Of a DNA stretch of 64,000 nt, positions 63,741 through 64,000 are shown piece by piece. The stretch comes from Bacillus sp. BP-3 (GTDB lineage Bacteria; Bacillota; Bacilli; Bacillales; Bacillaceae_G), in NCBI RefSeq assembly GCF_028401955.1, contig NZ_JAQOTJ010000004.1, positions 248,001-312,000 on the forward strand. Direction: 5' to 3'. Within the stretch, counting starts at the first letter, position 1; each line of letters begins with the position of its first letter. A program made the translations under genes and the position numbers. Below the pieces are notes generated by a model. It was not told where the DNA came from. It saw only the letters and a list, made by a program, of their open reading frames with translations, and made no database searches.

Positions 63741-64000
63741 TTAAATTGTTTTTACCTTTTCATAAAAACACTCATAAATTGTACGTGCTGTTGGCATTCC
63801 CTTTAATTGTTTAAGTGTCATTCTTTGTCCGGTTTCCTCACAAATTCCATACATACCTATTTCCATTTTCCAAAGTGCTCGCTCTATATCTTTTAAATCT
63901 TCCCTCATATCATGCAATAATAATTTATTTTTCACATCTGTTTTCGCCATACCTAGCAATTCCTGACCAAATTCTACATCATATGCATACAACTCTTCTT
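63741..64000 (-). CDS. ylyA: DksA/TraR-like protein YlyA, 5' end beyond the window
   Basis: The last 86 or so codons of a gene that continues off the right edge in frame. The coiled-coil part (DLKDIERALWKMEIGMYG) leads into a DksA-type zinc-finger region (YGICEETGQRM...PTARTIYEC). Only two of the four usual Cys are present. YlyA sits between ileS and lspA in B. subtilis, which fits. DksA-like proteins act in the secondary channel of RNA polymerase; whether this one does is not known. Confidence 0.8.
   Translation of the reverse strand, partial: EELYAYDVEFGQELLGMAKTDVKNKLLLHDMREDLKDIERALWKMEIGMYGICEETGQRMTLKQLKGMPTARTIYECFYEKVKTI

Overview
This window comes from an endospore-forming, low-GC Firmicute of the Bacillus cereus group or a close relative. 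The order and sequences of the housekeeping genes match the Bacillus rpsP-to-pyr chromosomal segment. A 26-residue SpoVM gene is present. The intergenic gaps hold small dispersed repeats of the kind that crowd B. cereus-group genomes. The exact species cannot be fixed from the sequence alone.

Layout. Positions 1-37.1 kb are a conserved block read almost entirely on the minus strand: signal recognition (ffh, ylxM, ftsY) with ribosomal protein S16 and KhpA; smc and rnc; fatty-acid and phospholipid precursor genes under FapR (fapR-plsX-fabD-fabG, then acpP); recG; fakA-yloU; rpmB (plus strand) and spoVM; then thiN, rpe, rsgA, prkC-prpC, rlmN, rsmB, fmt, def, priA, coaBC, rpoZ, gmk, remA, yloC and a calcium-type P-ATPase. 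The ribosome-rescue gene rqcH runs on the plus strand and ends the block. sdaAB-sdaAA, which lie between recG and fakA in B. subtilis, are absent here.

Positions 37.1-50.4 kb are an accessory stretch of mostly single-gene units on both strands: an M24 peptidase, two DinB-like proteins, an aldo/keto reductase divergent from a TetR regulator, small membrane proteins, an amino-acid permease behind two tandem T-box riboswitches, a MOSC protein, a HAD hydrolase, a GNAT acetyltransferase and a CPBP-type membrane protease. Most of the dispersed repeats sit here.

Positions 50.4-62.2 kb are the complete de novo UMP operon, transcribed pyrR-pyrP-pyrB-pyrC-pyrAA-pyrAB-pyrK-pyrD-pyrF-pyrE on the minus strand. 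It has three PyrR-type attenuators (leader, pyrR-pyrP, pyrP-pyrB) and a final terminator. Upstream lie rluD, lspA and a DksA/TraR-like gene (ylyA) cut by the window edge.

Most notable observations: (1) two nearly identical tandem T-boxes, both with a UAC tyrosine specifier, control an APC permease, and a previously easy-to-miss 37-codon ORF with three consecutive Tyr codons overlaps the permease start; (2) a sigma-54 type -24/-12 promoter in front of the M24 peptidase has two inverted 18-bp TGTC-N10-GACA boxes 33 bp apart upstream; (3) a modular repeat family has copies that differ by internal deletion or insertion, and one of its end motifs lies exactly at the stop codons of ftsY, fakA and prkC; (4) a PyrR-binding loop is embedded in the last codons of pyrP. 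No clearly new multi-gene defence or biosynthetic system was found.
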